Assembly (NCBI RefSeq): GCF_001307275.1
Contig: NZ_CP012831.1
Coordinates: 3,898,501-3,962,500 of the forward strand
Source: Pseudomonas fluorescens
GTDB taxonomy: Bacteria > Pseudomonadota > Gammaproteobacteria > Pseudomonadales > Pseudomonadaceae
Direction of reading: 5' to 3'
Length of the DNA: 64,000 nucleotides
Shown: positions 8,516 to 17,116 of the stretch, piece by piece
How positions within the stretch are numbered: the first letter of the stretch is position 1
Layout: each line of letters starts with the position of its first letter
Position numbers and translations under genes: made by a program
The notes under the pieces: generated by a model
Seen by the model: the letters and a program-made list of their open reading frames with translations, nothing else
Database searches by the model: none
What the model was told of the DNA's origin: nothing

Positions 8516-9910
8516 ATGGATGACCACGGACGTAGCCCTTCCTCCAACCAGCCAATCCTCTATGTACTCGATACCAACGTATTGATCCACGATCCAAACG
8601 CGCTCCTGAACTTCGAAGAACACCACGTCGCCATCCCGATGACCGTGCTTGAAGAGCTGGACAAGCTCAAGAGCGGGCACCACAGCGTTGCGGCCGAATG
8701 CCGGCAGGCGATCCGCCTGATCGACAAGACCTTGGGGGATGCCTCCCCGGAAGACGTTGAGCTCGGCGTGCCGATCCAGCGCGGCAAAAGTGGTCCCAAG
8801 GGCTTGCTTTCGATCCTGATGAGCAAGCGCACCGAACCCAACCTGGTGCTGCCTGAACACCTGAACGACAACATCATCATCAACCAGTTGATCGACCTGC
8901 ACGCGCGCAACAAGGACCAGTCCGTGGTGCTGGTGACCAAAGACATCAACATGCGCCTCAAGGCCCGCGCCTGCGGGATCGCGGCGGAGGACTACAGCAC
9001 CGACCAACTGGTTGACGACGTTTCGCTGTTGCCCAACGGCTACCACACCATGACCGGCTCCTTCTGGGACCGTGTGAGCAAGGTCGAGACTCGCCAGGAC
9101 CATGGCCGCACCTGGCACCAGGTGCAACTGATCGACAACCTGCCGGCCGTGCACATCAACGAGTTCATCATCGACGAACAAGGCTTCGTCGGCTGGATCA
9201 AGGAAATCCAGGTCGACAAACTGCTGATCCTCGACTTGCACCAGGAACCGCTGCTGCACCAGGAAGCCTGGGGCCTCAAGCCTCGTGACATCTACCAGAG
9301 CCTGGCCCTGTTCGCCTTGCTCGACCCGGATATCCACCTGGTCAACCTGTCCGGCGCCGCCGGTTCCGGCAAGACCATCCTGGCCCTGGCCGCCGCCATC
9401 GAGCAGACCATGGTCAGCAAGCGCTACCGGCGCATCATCGCCACCCGCAGCGTGCAGGGCCTGGACCAGGAAATCGGTTTCCTGCCCGGCACCGAGGCGG
9501 AGAAAATGGAGCCGTGGCTGGGGGCGATCACCGACAACCTCGAAGCCTTGCACATGGATGACGAAAGCACCCATGGCAGCGTCGATTACATCCTCAGCAA
9601 AGTGCCGTTGCAGTTCAAATCCCTCAACTACATTCGCGGGCGCAGCTTCCAGCAGAGCCTGATCCTGATCGACGAATGCCAGAACCTGACCCCGCACCAG
9701 ATGAAAACCATCATCACCCGTGCCGGCGCCGGTTCCAAAGTGGTGTGCCTGGGTAACCTGGCGCAGATCGACACCCCTTACCTGTCCGCGACCAGCTCCG
9801 GGCTGACCTACCTGACCGAACGCTTCAAGGACTTCCCCAACGGGGTCCACATCACCCTGCAGGGCGTACCGCGCTCGATCCTGGCCGAATACGCCGAATC
9901 CCACCTGTAA
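8516..9910 (+). CDS. PIN-PhoH family ATPase
   Basis: This 464-aa protein joins an N-terminal PIN ribonuclease-like domain (starts VLDTNVLIHD; acidic residues conserved) to a C-terminal PhoH ATPase (from about residue 265). The ATPase has Walker A GAAGSGKT and Walker B LILIDECQN. PhoH2-type fusions of this kind are reported to couple RNA unwinding to RNA cleavage; the cellular target in Pseudomonas is not settled. It is monocistronic and ends at a strong terminator. Confidence 0.9.
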   Translation: MDDHGRSPSSNQPILYVLDTNVLIHDPNALLNFEEHHVAIPMTVLEELDKLKSGHHSVAAECRQAIRLIDKTLGDASPEDVELGVPIQRGKSGPKGLLSILMSKRTEPNLVLPEHLNDNIIINQLIDLHARNKDQSVVLVTKDINMRLKARACGIAAEDYSTDQLVDDVSLLPNGYHTMTGSFWDRVSKVETRQDHGRTWHQVQLIDNLPAVHINEFIIDEQGFVGWIKEIQVDKLLILDLHQEPLLHQEAWGLKPRDIYQSLALFALLDPDIHLVNLSGAAGSGKTILALAAAIEQTMVSKRYRRIIATRSVQGLDQEIGFLPGTEAEKMEPWLGAITDNLEALHMDDESTHGSVDYILSKVPLQFKSLNYIRGRSFQQSLILIDECQNLTPHQMKTIITRAGAGSKVVCLGNLAQIDTPYLSATSSGLTYLTERFKDFPNGVHITLQGVPRSILAEYAESHL

Positions 9911-9920
9911 CCCCAACCCA

Positions 9921-9950
9921 ACCGGGCGGCCTTCAAGCCGCCCGGTTTTT
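9921..9950 (+). terminator. Rho-independent terminator of the PIN-PhoH gene
   Basis: ACCGGGCGGC, loop CTTCAA, then GCCGCCCGG and a run of five T. It begins 11 nt after the stop codon. Confidence 0.9.
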
Positions 9951-9968
9951 CATGGCTGTACAAAAACT

Positions 9969-10056
9969 GTGGGAGCGAGCTTGCTCGCGATGACGGCGTA
10001 TCAGATAAAAAATAAGTGTCTGACCCACCGCCATCGCGAGCAAGCTCGCTCCCACA
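9969..10056. repeat. REP doublet
   Basis: Arms TGTGGGAGCGAGCTTGC and its complement face each other across a spacer of about 50 bp, between the phoH terminator and moaC. Confidence 0.9.
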
Positions 10057-10166
10057 AGGTTTTGCGCTGACTTTCGAGTCCGATACGCAAGTGGGGTGCG
10101 ACAATCAACCCTGCCGGAATCTGACCCACAGGTTTACAATCGACATTCCCGATCAGGAGTAACCCT

Positions 10167-10640
10167 GTGCTGACTCATCTCGATTCCCAAGGTCGCGCCA
10201 ATATGGTCGACGTGACCGACAAGGCCGTGACGTTCCGTGAAGCCACGGCCGAGGCCTTTGTGCGCATGCTGCCCGACACGCTGCAGATGATCGTCAGCGG
10301 CGGTCACCCCAAGGGCGATGTGTTCGCCGTCGCGCGCATTGCCGGCATCCAGGCGGCCAAGAAAACCAGTGACCTGATTCCGCTCTGCCACCCGTTGCTG
10401 CTCACCGGCGTCAGGGTCGAGCTCAACGCCGAGGGCGAGGACCGGGTGCGCATTGTCGCCCGCTGCAAACTGTCGGGGCAGACCGGCGTGGAAATGGAGG
10501 CCCTCACGGCCGCCAGCGTCGCCGCGCTGACCATCTACGACATGTGCAAGGCCGTCGACCGTGGCATGACCATCGAAGGCGTGCGAGTGCTGGAGAAACT
10601 CGGCGGCAAGAGCGGCCATTTCCAGGCGGATGCGTCATGA
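10167..10640 (+). CDS. moaC: MoaC, cyclic pyranopterin monophosphate synthase
   Basis: MoaC completes formation of cyclic pyranopterin monophosphate in molybdenum-cofactor synthesis. It is 157 aa. The GTG start has AGGAG 7 nt upstream (10155-10159). The conserved KKTSDLIPLCHPL segment and the C-terminal DMCKA.D motif are present. The stop codon overlaps the moaD start (ATGA), indicating translational coupling. Confidence 0.95.
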   Translation: MLTHLDSQGRANMVDVTDKAVTFREATAEAFVRMLPDTLQMIVSGGHPKGDVFAVARIAGIQAAKKTSDLIPLCHPLLLTGVRVELNAEGEDRVRIVARCKLSGQTGVEMEALTAASVAALTIYDMCKAVDRGMTIEGVRVLEKLGGKSGHFQADAS

Positions 10641-10879
10641 AGATTACCGTGAAGTTCTTTGCCCGTTACCGTGAAGCACTGGGTGTGGATGCGGTAAAGG
10701 TGGACGGCGATTTCGCCACGGTCGACGATGTGCGCGTGCTGCTTGCCCAGCGTGACGGTGCCGACGTGCTGAAGGAGCAGAACCTGATGTGCGCGCGCAA
10801 CGAAGAGCTGTGCCAGCTCGATGAACCGTTGGAGGAGGGTGACGAAGTCGCGTTCTTCCCCACTGTGACGGGAGGCTGA
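10637..10879 (+). CDS. moaD: MoaD, molybdopterin synthase small subunit
   Basis: An 80-aa ubiquitin-fold sulfur carrier ending in the required Gly-Gly (VTGG). The thiocarboxylated C-terminus donates sulfur to the pterin precursor within the MoaD-MoaE complex. The start overlaps the moaC stop by 4 nt; moaE follows after 3 nt. The frame is open further upstream, but that part lies inside moaC. Confidence 0.95.
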   Translation: MKITVKFFARYREALGVDAVKVDGDFATVDDVRVLLAQRDGADVLKEQNLMCARNEELCQLDEPLEEGDEVAFFPTVTGG

Positions 10880-10882
10880 AGC

Positions 10883-11335
10883 ATGGCGATTCGTGTGCAG
10901 GTCGAACCGTTCGACCCGGGCGTCGAAGTCAACGCGATGCACGCGGCCAATGTCGGCGTGGGGGCGGTGGTGAGCTTCGTCGGCTACGTGCGCGACTTCA
11001 ATGACGGCCTCGACGTGTCCGGGATGTTCCTGGAGCACTATCCGGGCATGACTGAAAAGGCTCTCGGCAAGATCGCCAGCGAGGCCGAGCAACGCTGGCC
11101 GTTGCTCAAGCTGGAAGTGCTGCACCGCATCGGTGCCCTGGAACCGGGCGAGCCGATAGTCTTCGTCGCGGCCGCCAGTGCTCATCGCCAGGCGGCGTTC
11201 GACGCCTGCGCCTTTGTCATGGACTACCTCAAGACCCGTGCGCCGTTCTGGAAAAAGGAAAACACCGTCGACGGCCCACGCTGGGTTGAAGGGCGGGACA
11301 GTGATCATGCGGCGGCGGATCGCTGGAAGCAGTAA
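10883..11335 (+). CDS. moaE: MoaE, molybdopterin synthase catalytic subunit
   Basis: A 150-aa protein that inserts sulfur from MoaD into the pterin ring. The conserved AAAS.HR..AF..C segment and the catalytic lysine region FWKKEN are present near the C-terminus. It is the third gene of moaCDE and is followed by REP arms, not by a clear terminator. Confidence 0.95.
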   Translation: MAIRVQVEPFDPGVEVNAMHAANVGVGAVVSFVGYVRDFNDGLDVSGMFLEHYPGMTEKALGKIASEAEQRWPLLKLEVLHRIGALEPGEPIVFVAAASAHRQAAFDACAFVMDYLKTRAPFWKKENTVDGPRWVEGRDSDHAAADRWKQ

Positions 11336-11371
11336 GCCCCCCTGTAGTTTTTTTGCAAGCCATGAGTCCGT

Positions 11372-11449
11372 CATCGCGAGCAAGCTCGCTCCCACACTAG
11401 ATCTTTATGCATCAAGGATCCCCTGTGGGAGCGAGCTTGCTCGCGATGA
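11372..11449. repeat. REP pair, opposite (tail-to-tail) arrangement
   Basis: Here the order is ATCGCGAGC..GCTCCCACA first, then TGTGGGAGC..GCTCGCGAT, the reverse of most doublets in the window. Confidence 0.88.
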
Positions 11450-11503
11450 GGCCATCAGCCACCCATCACATCCCCCTGCCTACCGATTGACGGTGTGTAC
11501 ATT

Positions 11504-11523
11504 AAAGTCCAGTATGGATTTAT
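11504..11523 (+). promoter_or_regulatory. Candidate DauR operator before the binding-protein gene
   Basis: AAAGTCCA-GTA-TGGATTT, a near-palindrome about 65 nt upstream of the start at 11588. It shares the GTCCA-N3-TGGA core and A/T flanks with the palindrome before dauB (15452-15483). Confidence 0.5.
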
Positions 11524-11587
11524 AAGTACAAAACAACTGCATCCACCTTTCTCTGCCAAACCAACAACAACCTGCGAGAGATTGATC

Positions 11588-12364
11588 ATGAGCAAACTCC
11601 CCCTCATCACCGGCCTGGCCTTGAGCCTGTTGGCCTCCAGTAGCCTGTTCGCCGCTGAGAAAACCTTGCGCATCGGCATCGAGGCAGCTTATCCGCCGTT
11701 TGCTTCCAAGACCTCGGAAGGGAAAATCGAGGGGTTCGACTACGACATCGGCAATGCCCTGTGCGCGCAGATGCAGGTCAAGTGCCAATGGATCGAGGGT
11801 GAGTTCGACGGGCTGATTCCATCGCTCAAGGTGAAGAAGATCGACCTGGCGTTGTCGTCCATGACCATCACCGAAGAGCGCAAGAAGTCGGTGGATTTCA
11901 CCCACAAGTACTACTTCACCTCATCGCGCCTGGTCATGAAGGAAGGGGCAGTGGTCGATGACCAGTATGCCAGCCTCAAGGGCAAGACCGTGGGCGTGCA
12001 ACGGGCCACCACCACTGACCGCTACGCCACTGAAGTGCTCGAACCCAAGGGTGTGACGGTCAAGCGCTACAGCAACAACGAAGAAATCTACATGGACCTG
12101 GCGTCCGGTCGCCTGGACGCGATTTTCGCCGACACCATCCCGCTGGAAGACTTCCTGTCGATGCCCCGGGGCAAGGGCTACGCGTTTGTCGGTCCCGAAC
12201 TCAAGGACCCGAAATACGTCGGTGAGGGCGCCGGTATCGCGGTGCGCAAAGGCAATACCCAACTGGTGGCGGACTTGAACAAGGCCATCGATGGGATTCG
12301 GGCCAATGGGAAGTACCAGGAGATCCAGGCCAAGTATTTCAAGTCGGATATCTATGGTGACTGA
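11588..12364 (+). CDS. Periplasmic basic amino-acid-binding protein (probable D-arginine/D-lysine transport)
   Basis: A 258-aa solute-binding protein of the lysine/arginine/ornithine (HisJ/ArgT) group. It has a signal peptide (about 1-22, ...LLASSSLFAAE) and the family signature GIEAAYPPFASK..G...GFDYDIG. The ATG at 11588 follows a weak GAGAG site and is the only start that leaves a proper signal. No permease or ATPase genes are beside it, so it probably feeds a shared transporter elsewhere. In P. aeruginosa the equivalent gene (PA3865) also flanks dauBAR. A shared operator motif supports a role in D-arginine uptake, which remains an inference. Confidence 0.85.
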   Translation: MSKLPLITGLALSLLASSSLFAAEKTLRIGIEAAYPPFASKTSEGKIEGFDYDIGNALCAQMQVKCQWIEGEFDGLIPSLKVKKIDLALSSMTITEERKKSVDFTHKYYFTSSRLVMKEGAVVDDQYASLKGKTVGVQRATTTDRYATEVLEPKGVTVKRYSNNEEIYMDLASGRLDAIFADTIPLEDFLSMPRGKGYAFVGPELKDPKYVGEGAGIAVRKGNTQLVADLNKAIDGIRANGKYQEIQAKYFKSDIYGD

Positions 12365-12371
12365 TTAATCG

Positions 12372-12466
12372 CTATCGCGAGCAAGCTCGCTCCCACAGGG
12401 GATTGGTGTCGTACACGATATCTGTGTGCAATGAGATCGAATGTGGGAGCGAGCTTGCTCGCGAAG
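12372..12466. repeat. REP pair between the binding-protein gene and dauR
   Basis: ATCGCGAGC..CCCACA at the left and TGTGGGAGC..GCTCGCGA at the right lie in tail-to-tail order, in the convergent gap. Confidence 0.88.
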
Positions 12467-12490
12467 GCGCCAGGCCAGGCAATACAAATC

Positions 12491-13117
12491 TCAGCCCTTC
12501 AACTCCTTCAAATGCTTGTACACCGTCGCCCGCCCCATGTTCAGCACATTGGCCACATAGTTGGACGCGCTCTTGCCCTTGAACGCGCCTTCGGCATGCA
12601 GCGCCAGCACCAGCTCGCGTTTGTGATCGCGGGTCAACAGGTTCAGGCTCAGCTGACGCTCGCGCATCCAGGCGTGGAGGAAGGTGTTGATCCGCTCCTG
12701 CCAGTCATCGCGAAACAGTGAGTCCGGCTGGGGAATCAACTTGCCCGGCGAGAGGAACAAATCCAACGCGGCCTTGGCATTCTCGAACAGCGAAATATTC
12801 AGGTTGATGCACAGCACCGCCAGCGGATGACCGTGGGCGTCGCGCAGGACGCTGCTGAGGCTGCGAATCTTCTGTCCGTCCCAGTTCAGTTTCTCGTACG
12901 GCCCGATGTTACGTTCGCTGACGTCTTCACTGAGCATGTCTTCCAGGGACGAGTCATCGCCAATCTCGCGCTTGGACAGGTTATTGGCGATGTAATCGAC
13001 TTTCTGGCTGCGCAGGTCGTGCAGCACCACTTCGGCGTGGGGGTAGAACAGCGTGGCGATGGCGTCGGCGATGGTGCGGAAGTTTTCCAGCGCCGGATCG
13101 GATGGCGAAGCGGTCAT
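12491..13117 (-). CDS. dauR: DauR, YheO-type transcriptional regulator of D-arginine catabolism
   Basis: A 208-aa regulator with an N-terminal PAS-like YheO domain and a C-terminal helix-turn-helix (FKGKSASNYVANVLNMGRATVY). The start at 13117 (MTASPSDPALENF) has a GGAG site. DauR of P. aeruginosa responds to D-arginine and D-lysine and controls dauBAR. Here it is the last gene of dauB-dauA-dauR, as in P. aeruginosa, so it is likely autoregulated through the dauB promoter. Confidence 0.88.
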   Translation of the reverse strand: MTASPSDPALENFRTIADAIATLFYPHAEVVLHDLRSQKVDYIANNLSKREIGDDSSLEDMLSEDVSERNIGPYEKLNWDGQKIRSLSSVLRDAHGHPLAVLCINLNISLFENAKAALDLFLSPGKLIPQPDSLFRDDWQERINTFLHAWMRERQLSLNLLTRDHKRELVLALHAEGAFKGKSASNYVANVLNMGRATVYKHLKELKG

Positions 13118-13205
13118 GACAGGGCTCCAGGCAGCGTCAGCGCCCCGTGGAACAGGGGCGCGGGGGAGTGTGCCGCAATCGTGGCGATGCGTCACCCCGG
13201 TTGGC

Positions 13206-14333
13206 TCACCCCAAGCGCTTGGGGGAGAGCATGGCGCTGCTCAGGCCGAAACGGGCCAGGGCTTCGGGCAGCGGTTCGCCACGTACCAGCGCGGCGCTGG
13301 CCTGGCCCATGGCCGGTGACGTCTGGATGCCGTAGCCGCCCTGGGCCGCGACCCAGAACAGTCCGGGCACCTGTGGATCGAAACCGGACAGCAGATCACC
13401 GTCGTGGACGAAACTGCGCAATCCGGCCCAGGTGCGGGTCGGGCGGCGGATGGTCAGGGTGGTGGCTTCTTCGATCTGGTAGATGCCCATGGCGATGTCC
13501 AGTTCTTCCGGCTGAACGTCGTGAGGCTCCACCGGGTCGGCGTTGGCCGGCGAGCCGAGGAACATGCCGGCGTCGGGCTTCATGTAGAAGGATTCGTCCA
13601 GGCTCACCAGCATCGGCCAGTCATGGATATCCACGCCTTCGGGGCCGGCGAAGATGAATGCCGCACGCCGCTTGGGTTGCAACCCCAGCTTCCGGGCGCC
13701 AGCCAGGACGGCCACCTGATCGGCCCAGGCGCCGGCGGCGTTGATCACGATGGGGGCGGTGAAGCGTTGGCTGGCGGTCTTCACCTGCCAAAGTCCCTGG
13801 TCGTCGCGGCTCAGGCCCAGCACTTCACTGTCGGTGTGCACTTCACCGCCATTGCGGCGAATACCGCGCAAGTAGCCCTGGTGCAGGGCGTCGGTGTCGA
13901 TGTCGCAGGCCGTCGGGTCATAGATCGCCCCGTGGACCTTGTCCCGTCGCAGGATCGGCAGCCGCACACAGGCTTCTTCGGCGCTGAGCAGTTGCATCTG
14001 CGGCACCGTGGCCTTGGCGCTCAGGTACTGGTTGTTCAGCTCGGCAGGATCGCCGGTGAAATCCACGGTCATTTCGCCCCGTGGACTCAGCAACGGGTGC
14101 TCGCAGAAACCGGCCGGCGGGGCGTCGAAAAAATCCCGGCTGGCCTGGGTCAGCGCCCGCACCTGCGGGGTGCCGTAGGCGGCGGTGTACAGCGCCGCCG
14201 AACGTCCGGTGGAGTGATAGGCCGGATGGGATTCGCGTTCGAGCACAATCACCCGGCCGTGGGGTGCCAGCCAGTAACCGGTGGAAGCACCGGCAATGCC
14301 GCCGCCGATGATGATGAAGTCTGCTGAGGTCAT
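13206..14333 (-). CDS. dauA: DauA, FAD-dependent D-arginine dehydrogenase
   Basis: DauA oxidises D-arginine (and other D-amino acids) to the 2-imino acid, which hydrolyses to 2-ketoarginine. The start at 14333 gives exactly 375 aa, the length of the P. aeruginosa enzyme. The FAD motif GGGIAGASTGYWL is at the N-terminus; HSTGRSAA and the C-terminal WVAAQGGYGIQTS are conserved. The longer in-frame extension upstream is only translated REP sequence. It lies between dauB and dauR on the same strand. Confidence 0.93.
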   Translation of the reverse strand: MTSADFIIIGGGIAGASTGYWLAPHGRVIVLERESHPAYHSTGRSAALYTAAYGTPQVRALTQASRDFFDAPPAGFCEHPLLSPRGEMTVDFTGDPAELNNQYLSAKATVPQMQLLSAEEACVRLPILRRDKVHGAIYDPTACDIDTDALHQGYLRGIRRNGGEVHTDSEVLGLSRDDQGLWQVKTASQRFTAPIVINAAGAWADQVAVLAGARKLGLQPKRRAAFIFAGPEGVDIHDWPMLVSLDESFYMKPDAGMFLGSPANADPVEPHDVQPEELDIAMGIYQIEEATTLTIRRPTRTWAGLRSFVHDGDLLSGFDPQVPGLFWVAAQGGYGIQTSPAMGQASAALVRGEPLPEALARFGLSSAMLSPKRLG

Positions 14334-14377
14334 GAAATGCTCCTGTGGAACACAGTGCCGGGACTCTGGAAAAAACG

Positions 14378-14466
14378 GTGGGAGCGAGCTTGCTCGCGAT
14401 GGCGGCCTGACAGTCGACATGGGTGGTGACTGACCCACCGCTATCGCGAGCAAGCTCGCTCCCACA
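14378..14466. repeat. REP doublet between dauA and dauB
   Basis: Inverted GTGGGAGCGAGC arms lie inside the dauBAR operon. A REP in this position could stabilise or terminate the upstream dauB message. Confidence 0.9.
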
Positions 14467-14483
14467 AGGGAAACTGGGGTGTG

Positions 14484-15431
14484 TCAGTTGCGAAGTCGGT
14501 ACAACGCATTCGCCAGCGCAACATCCTCCAGCCCCAGGCCGATGGAGCGGAAGAACACGTGGCGTTGGTAGTCGGGACGCGCCACGTGTTCGCTGAGCAA
14601 TTCAGGCAAGTCGCCGACGATGCGCGACGCCTCCCAGCCGTGTTGTTCGCCGGCGATCAGCATTTCACCGGCCGAGCCCGGGGTGGTCTGACGATAGTCG
14701 CAGAACACGTCCATGTCGTTGAGGCGTTGGGGCGGTATTTCGTGGGCGCGTGGGGCGTTGGTGCTGATGGAGGTGATCAGCGCCGGTTTGTCCAAGGTCT
14801 GCGGGTCGAGCACAGCTTTGGCGGACGAAGTGCAGAGCATCACCACATCGGCGTCGTGCAGCGCGGCTTCGAGGGTGTCGACGATTTGCAGGCGCGGGTC
14901 CAAGCCGGTGAGCGAGGCACGTTCCTGTGCCGACTTGGTCTTCAGGCCTGGCGAGTAGAGGCGGATGCCTTGCCAGTCCCGCAGGTTCTTGACGTAGTGC
15001 ACGTGCGCCTGGGCCACCGCGCCGCTGCCGATGACCGCCAGGCGCCTGGCGTTGTGCGGGGCAAGGGCATCGACGGCGACGGCGGTGGTGGCGGCGGTAC
15101 GGGCGGTGGTCAGTTCGGCGGCGTCGCACAGCAACAGCGGCTGGCCGGTCTGCATTGACATCAGCAAGGTCCAGGCGGTGACCAATGGGCCTTGCTCGCG
15201 CACGATATAGGGCGAGGTCTTGACCCCATAGACCTGGTCTTCAGCCATCACGCCCAGGTAGTTGATGAAATCCCCGGCGCCGTGGGGAAACACCACCAGT
15301 TGCTGAGGCGGCTGCACCGCTTGCCCGGCCGCCAGATCACGAAACAGCTGGCGCAGGATGTGCGGCACGTCGATTTGCCCGAGCAGTTCACGGACTTGGG
15401 CTTGGGTCATCACAGAGGGCGTGCTGGGCAT
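14484..15431 (-). CDS. dauB: DauB, NAD(P)-dependent enzyme of D-to-L-arginine conversion
   Basis: A member of the ornithine cyclodeaminase/mu-crystallin family. In P. aeruginosa DauB reduces 2-ketoarginine in the presence of ammonia to L-arginine, completing racemisation with DauA. The Rossmann motif GSGAVAQAH and the lysine region YGVKTSPYIV are present. I place the start at 15431 (MPSTPSVMTQ, 315 aa), preceded by CCGGAG. The upstream ATG at 15467 would put the operator palindrome inside the gene and lacks a ribosome-binding site. First gene of dauBAR. Confidence 0.88.
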   Translation of the reverse strand: MPSTPSVMTQAQVRELLGQIDVPHILRQLFRDLAAGQAVQPPQQLVVFPHGAGDFINYLGVMAEDQVYGVKTSPYIVREQGPLVTAWTLLMSMQTGQPLLLCDAAELTTARTAATTAVAVDALAPHNARRLAVIGSGAVAQAHVHYVKNLRDWQGIRLYSPGLKTKSAQERASLTGLDPRLQIVDTLEAALHDADVVMLCTSSAKAVLDPQTLDKPALITSISTNAPRAHEIPPQRLNDMDVFCDYRQTTPGSAGEMLIAGEQHGWEASRIVGDLPELLSEHVARPDYQRHVFFRSIGLGLEDVALANALYRLRN

Positions 15432-15451
15432 GGAGGCTCCGGGTACCGTGT

Positions 15452-15483
15452 AAACTAATTTGTCCATTATGGACTTTTAGTTT
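15452..15483 (-). promoter_or_regulatory. Palindromic operator candidate of dauBAR
   Basis: AAACTAA-ttt-GTCCA-tta-TGGAC-tt-TTAGTTT: nested inverted arms of 7 and 5 bp, 21-52 nt upstream of the preferred dauB start. The core recurs before the binding-protein gene at 11507-11519. Likely bound by DauR. Confidence 0.6.
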
Positions 15484-15504
15484 AATCGAGCAATATCCCG
15501 GGGC

Positions 15505-15539
15505 AAAAAAAAGCGCAGCTCGTTCTGGCTGCGCTTTTT
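15505..15539 (-). terminator. Terminator downstream of rhlB
   Basis: AAAAAGCGCAGC, loop TCGTTCTG, GCTGCGCTTTTT. It has A and T tracts on both sides and so could work in both directions, separating rhlB from dauB. Confidence 0.85.
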
Positions 15540-15554
15540 GCTCTGTGGAGACGG

Positions 15555-17018
15555 TTAAGGGCGCTTGCGCTCGACCGGTCGCAACAGGTGGGTCGGTGGC
15601 ATTTCACAGCTGATCTTGCGCCCCAGCAACGCCTCGATCGACGGCAACTGGTAGGAGTCGTCTTCACCGGCGAAGCTGATCGAAACCCCGGCGGCCCCGG
15701 CACGCCCGGTACGGCCGATACGGTGCACGTAGTCGTCCGGTACTTCCGGCAGGGTGAAGTTGATCACGTGGCTGATGCCGTCGATGTGGATGCCGCGGCC
15801 GGCCACGTCGGTGGCAACCAGCACGCGGATCTTGCCTTCGCGGAAACCTTCGAGGGTCTTGATGCGCTTGTGCTGCGGCACGTCGCCCGAGAGCTGGGCC
15901 GCGTTGACGCCATCGCGCACCAGGCGTTCTTCGATGCGCCGCACTTCGTCCTTGCGGTTGGCGAACACCATCACGCGCTCCCAACCGTTGTCGTTGACCA
16001 GGTTGTAGAGCAGCTTGTACTTGTCGGCACCGGCGACTGCGTAGATATGTTGCTCGACGTTTTCGCTGGCGACGTTCTCGGCTTCGATCTCGACGATGGC
16101 CGGGTCGGTGGTCCACTGCTTCGCCAGGTTCATCACGTCCTCGGTGAAGGTGGCGGAGAACAGCAGGGTCTGGCGTTCGCTTTTGGGTGGGGTCTGGCGA
16201 ATGATCTGGCGCACTTGCGGGATGAAGCCCATGTCGAGCATGCGGTCGGCTTCGTCCAGCACCATCACTTCGACCATGTCCAGGTGCACGTCGCCGCGCT
16301 GGTTGAAGTCCAGCAGACGGCCCGGCGTGGCGACCAGGATGTCGCAATGGCGGGCTTCGAGGTGCTTGAGCTGCTTGTCGAAATCCATGCCGCCCACGAA
16401 CGTCATGACGTTCAGGCCGGTGTATTTGGTCAGGTCGGCGGCGTCCTTGGCGATCTGCACCACCAACTCACGGGTCGGGGCGATGATCAGCGCCCGTGGT
16501 TCGCCCATGTAGCGTTCTTTGGGCGGCGGGGTCTGGAGCAACTGGGTGATGATGGAAATCAGGAACGCGGCGGTCTTGCCGGTGCCGGTCTGGGCGCGAC
16601 CGATGGCGTCCTTGCCGGCGAGGGTGTAACCCAGCACTTGCGCCTGGATCGGCGTGCAGTATGGGAAACCCAGGTCCTGGATGGCGTGCATCAGTTCCGG
16701 GGCGAGCTTGAAGTCGTGGAAGCGCGTCTTGCCTTCCTGGGGTTCTACGGCGAAGTCCTCGAGTTTCCAGGCGACGACCGGCGGTTTGGGTGCGCGTTCG
16801 CGACGCGGCCGGGGGGCTTCGTTGCGGGGTGTCTCGGGCTCGGGGGACTTGACTGGCTGGGCGACGGGTTCTTTTTTCGCCTGTGCAACGGGGGCCGTCC
16901 GGCGCGGTTGTTGCGCATCGGTACGGCTCGGGCCGTGGGTCGGCGCAGTGGAGCCAGGCGCGAGTTGCTCGGCCTCGCTTTTACCGAACATCTTCTTGAG
17001 TGCTTTGAGCACGGTCAT
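15555..17018 (-). CDS. rhlB: RhlB-type DEAD-box RNA helicase
   Basis: A 487-aa ATP-dependent RNA helicase. A basic, proline-rich N-terminal extension of about 95 residues precedes the helicase core. Core motifs in order: Q motif ending TPIQ, Walker A AQTGTGKT, PTRELV, GG, TPGRLLD, DEAD in VLDEADRML, SAT, and HRIGRTGRAG. RhlB is associated with RNA decay and RNase E in proteobacteria. It lies next to dauB, as in P. aeruginosa (PA3861-PA3862). Confidence 0.92.
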   Translation of the reverse strand: MTVLKALKKMFGKSEAEQLAPGSTAPTHGPSRTDAQQPRRTAPVAQAKKEPVAQPVKSPEPETPRNEAPRPRRERAPKPPVVAWKLEDFAVEPQEGKTRFHDFKLAPELMHAIQDLGFPYCTPIQAQVLGYTLAGKDAIGRAQTGTGKTAAFLISIITQLLQTPPPKERYMGEPRALIIAPTRELVVQIAKDAADLTKYTGLNVMTFVGGMDFDKQLKHLEARHCDILVATPGRLLDFNQRGDVHLDMVEVMVLDEADRMLDMGFIPQVRQIIRQTPPKSERQTLLFSATFTEDVMNLAKQWTTDPAIVEIEAENVASENVEQHIYAVAGADKYKLLYNLVNDNGWERVMVFANRKDEVRRIEERLVRDGVNAAQLSGDVPQHKRIKTLEGFREGKIRVLVATDVAGRGIHIDGISHVINFTLPEVPDDYVHRIGRTGRAGAAGVSISFAGEDDSYQLPSIEALLGRKISCEMPPTHLLRPVERKRP

Positions 17019-17116
17019 CTCATCGATTGGTTAAGGAATGTACGCCGGCCAGTGTAATGCAAGAAACGGGCGCGGCGTAGTGGGATCGTCAAAGGACCGG
17101 CGTGGCGATTGGCCTC

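Noticed and set aside
14334..14465. N-terminal extension of DauA
   Set aside because: The extra residues translate the REP doublet; the 375-aa form matches the family exactly.
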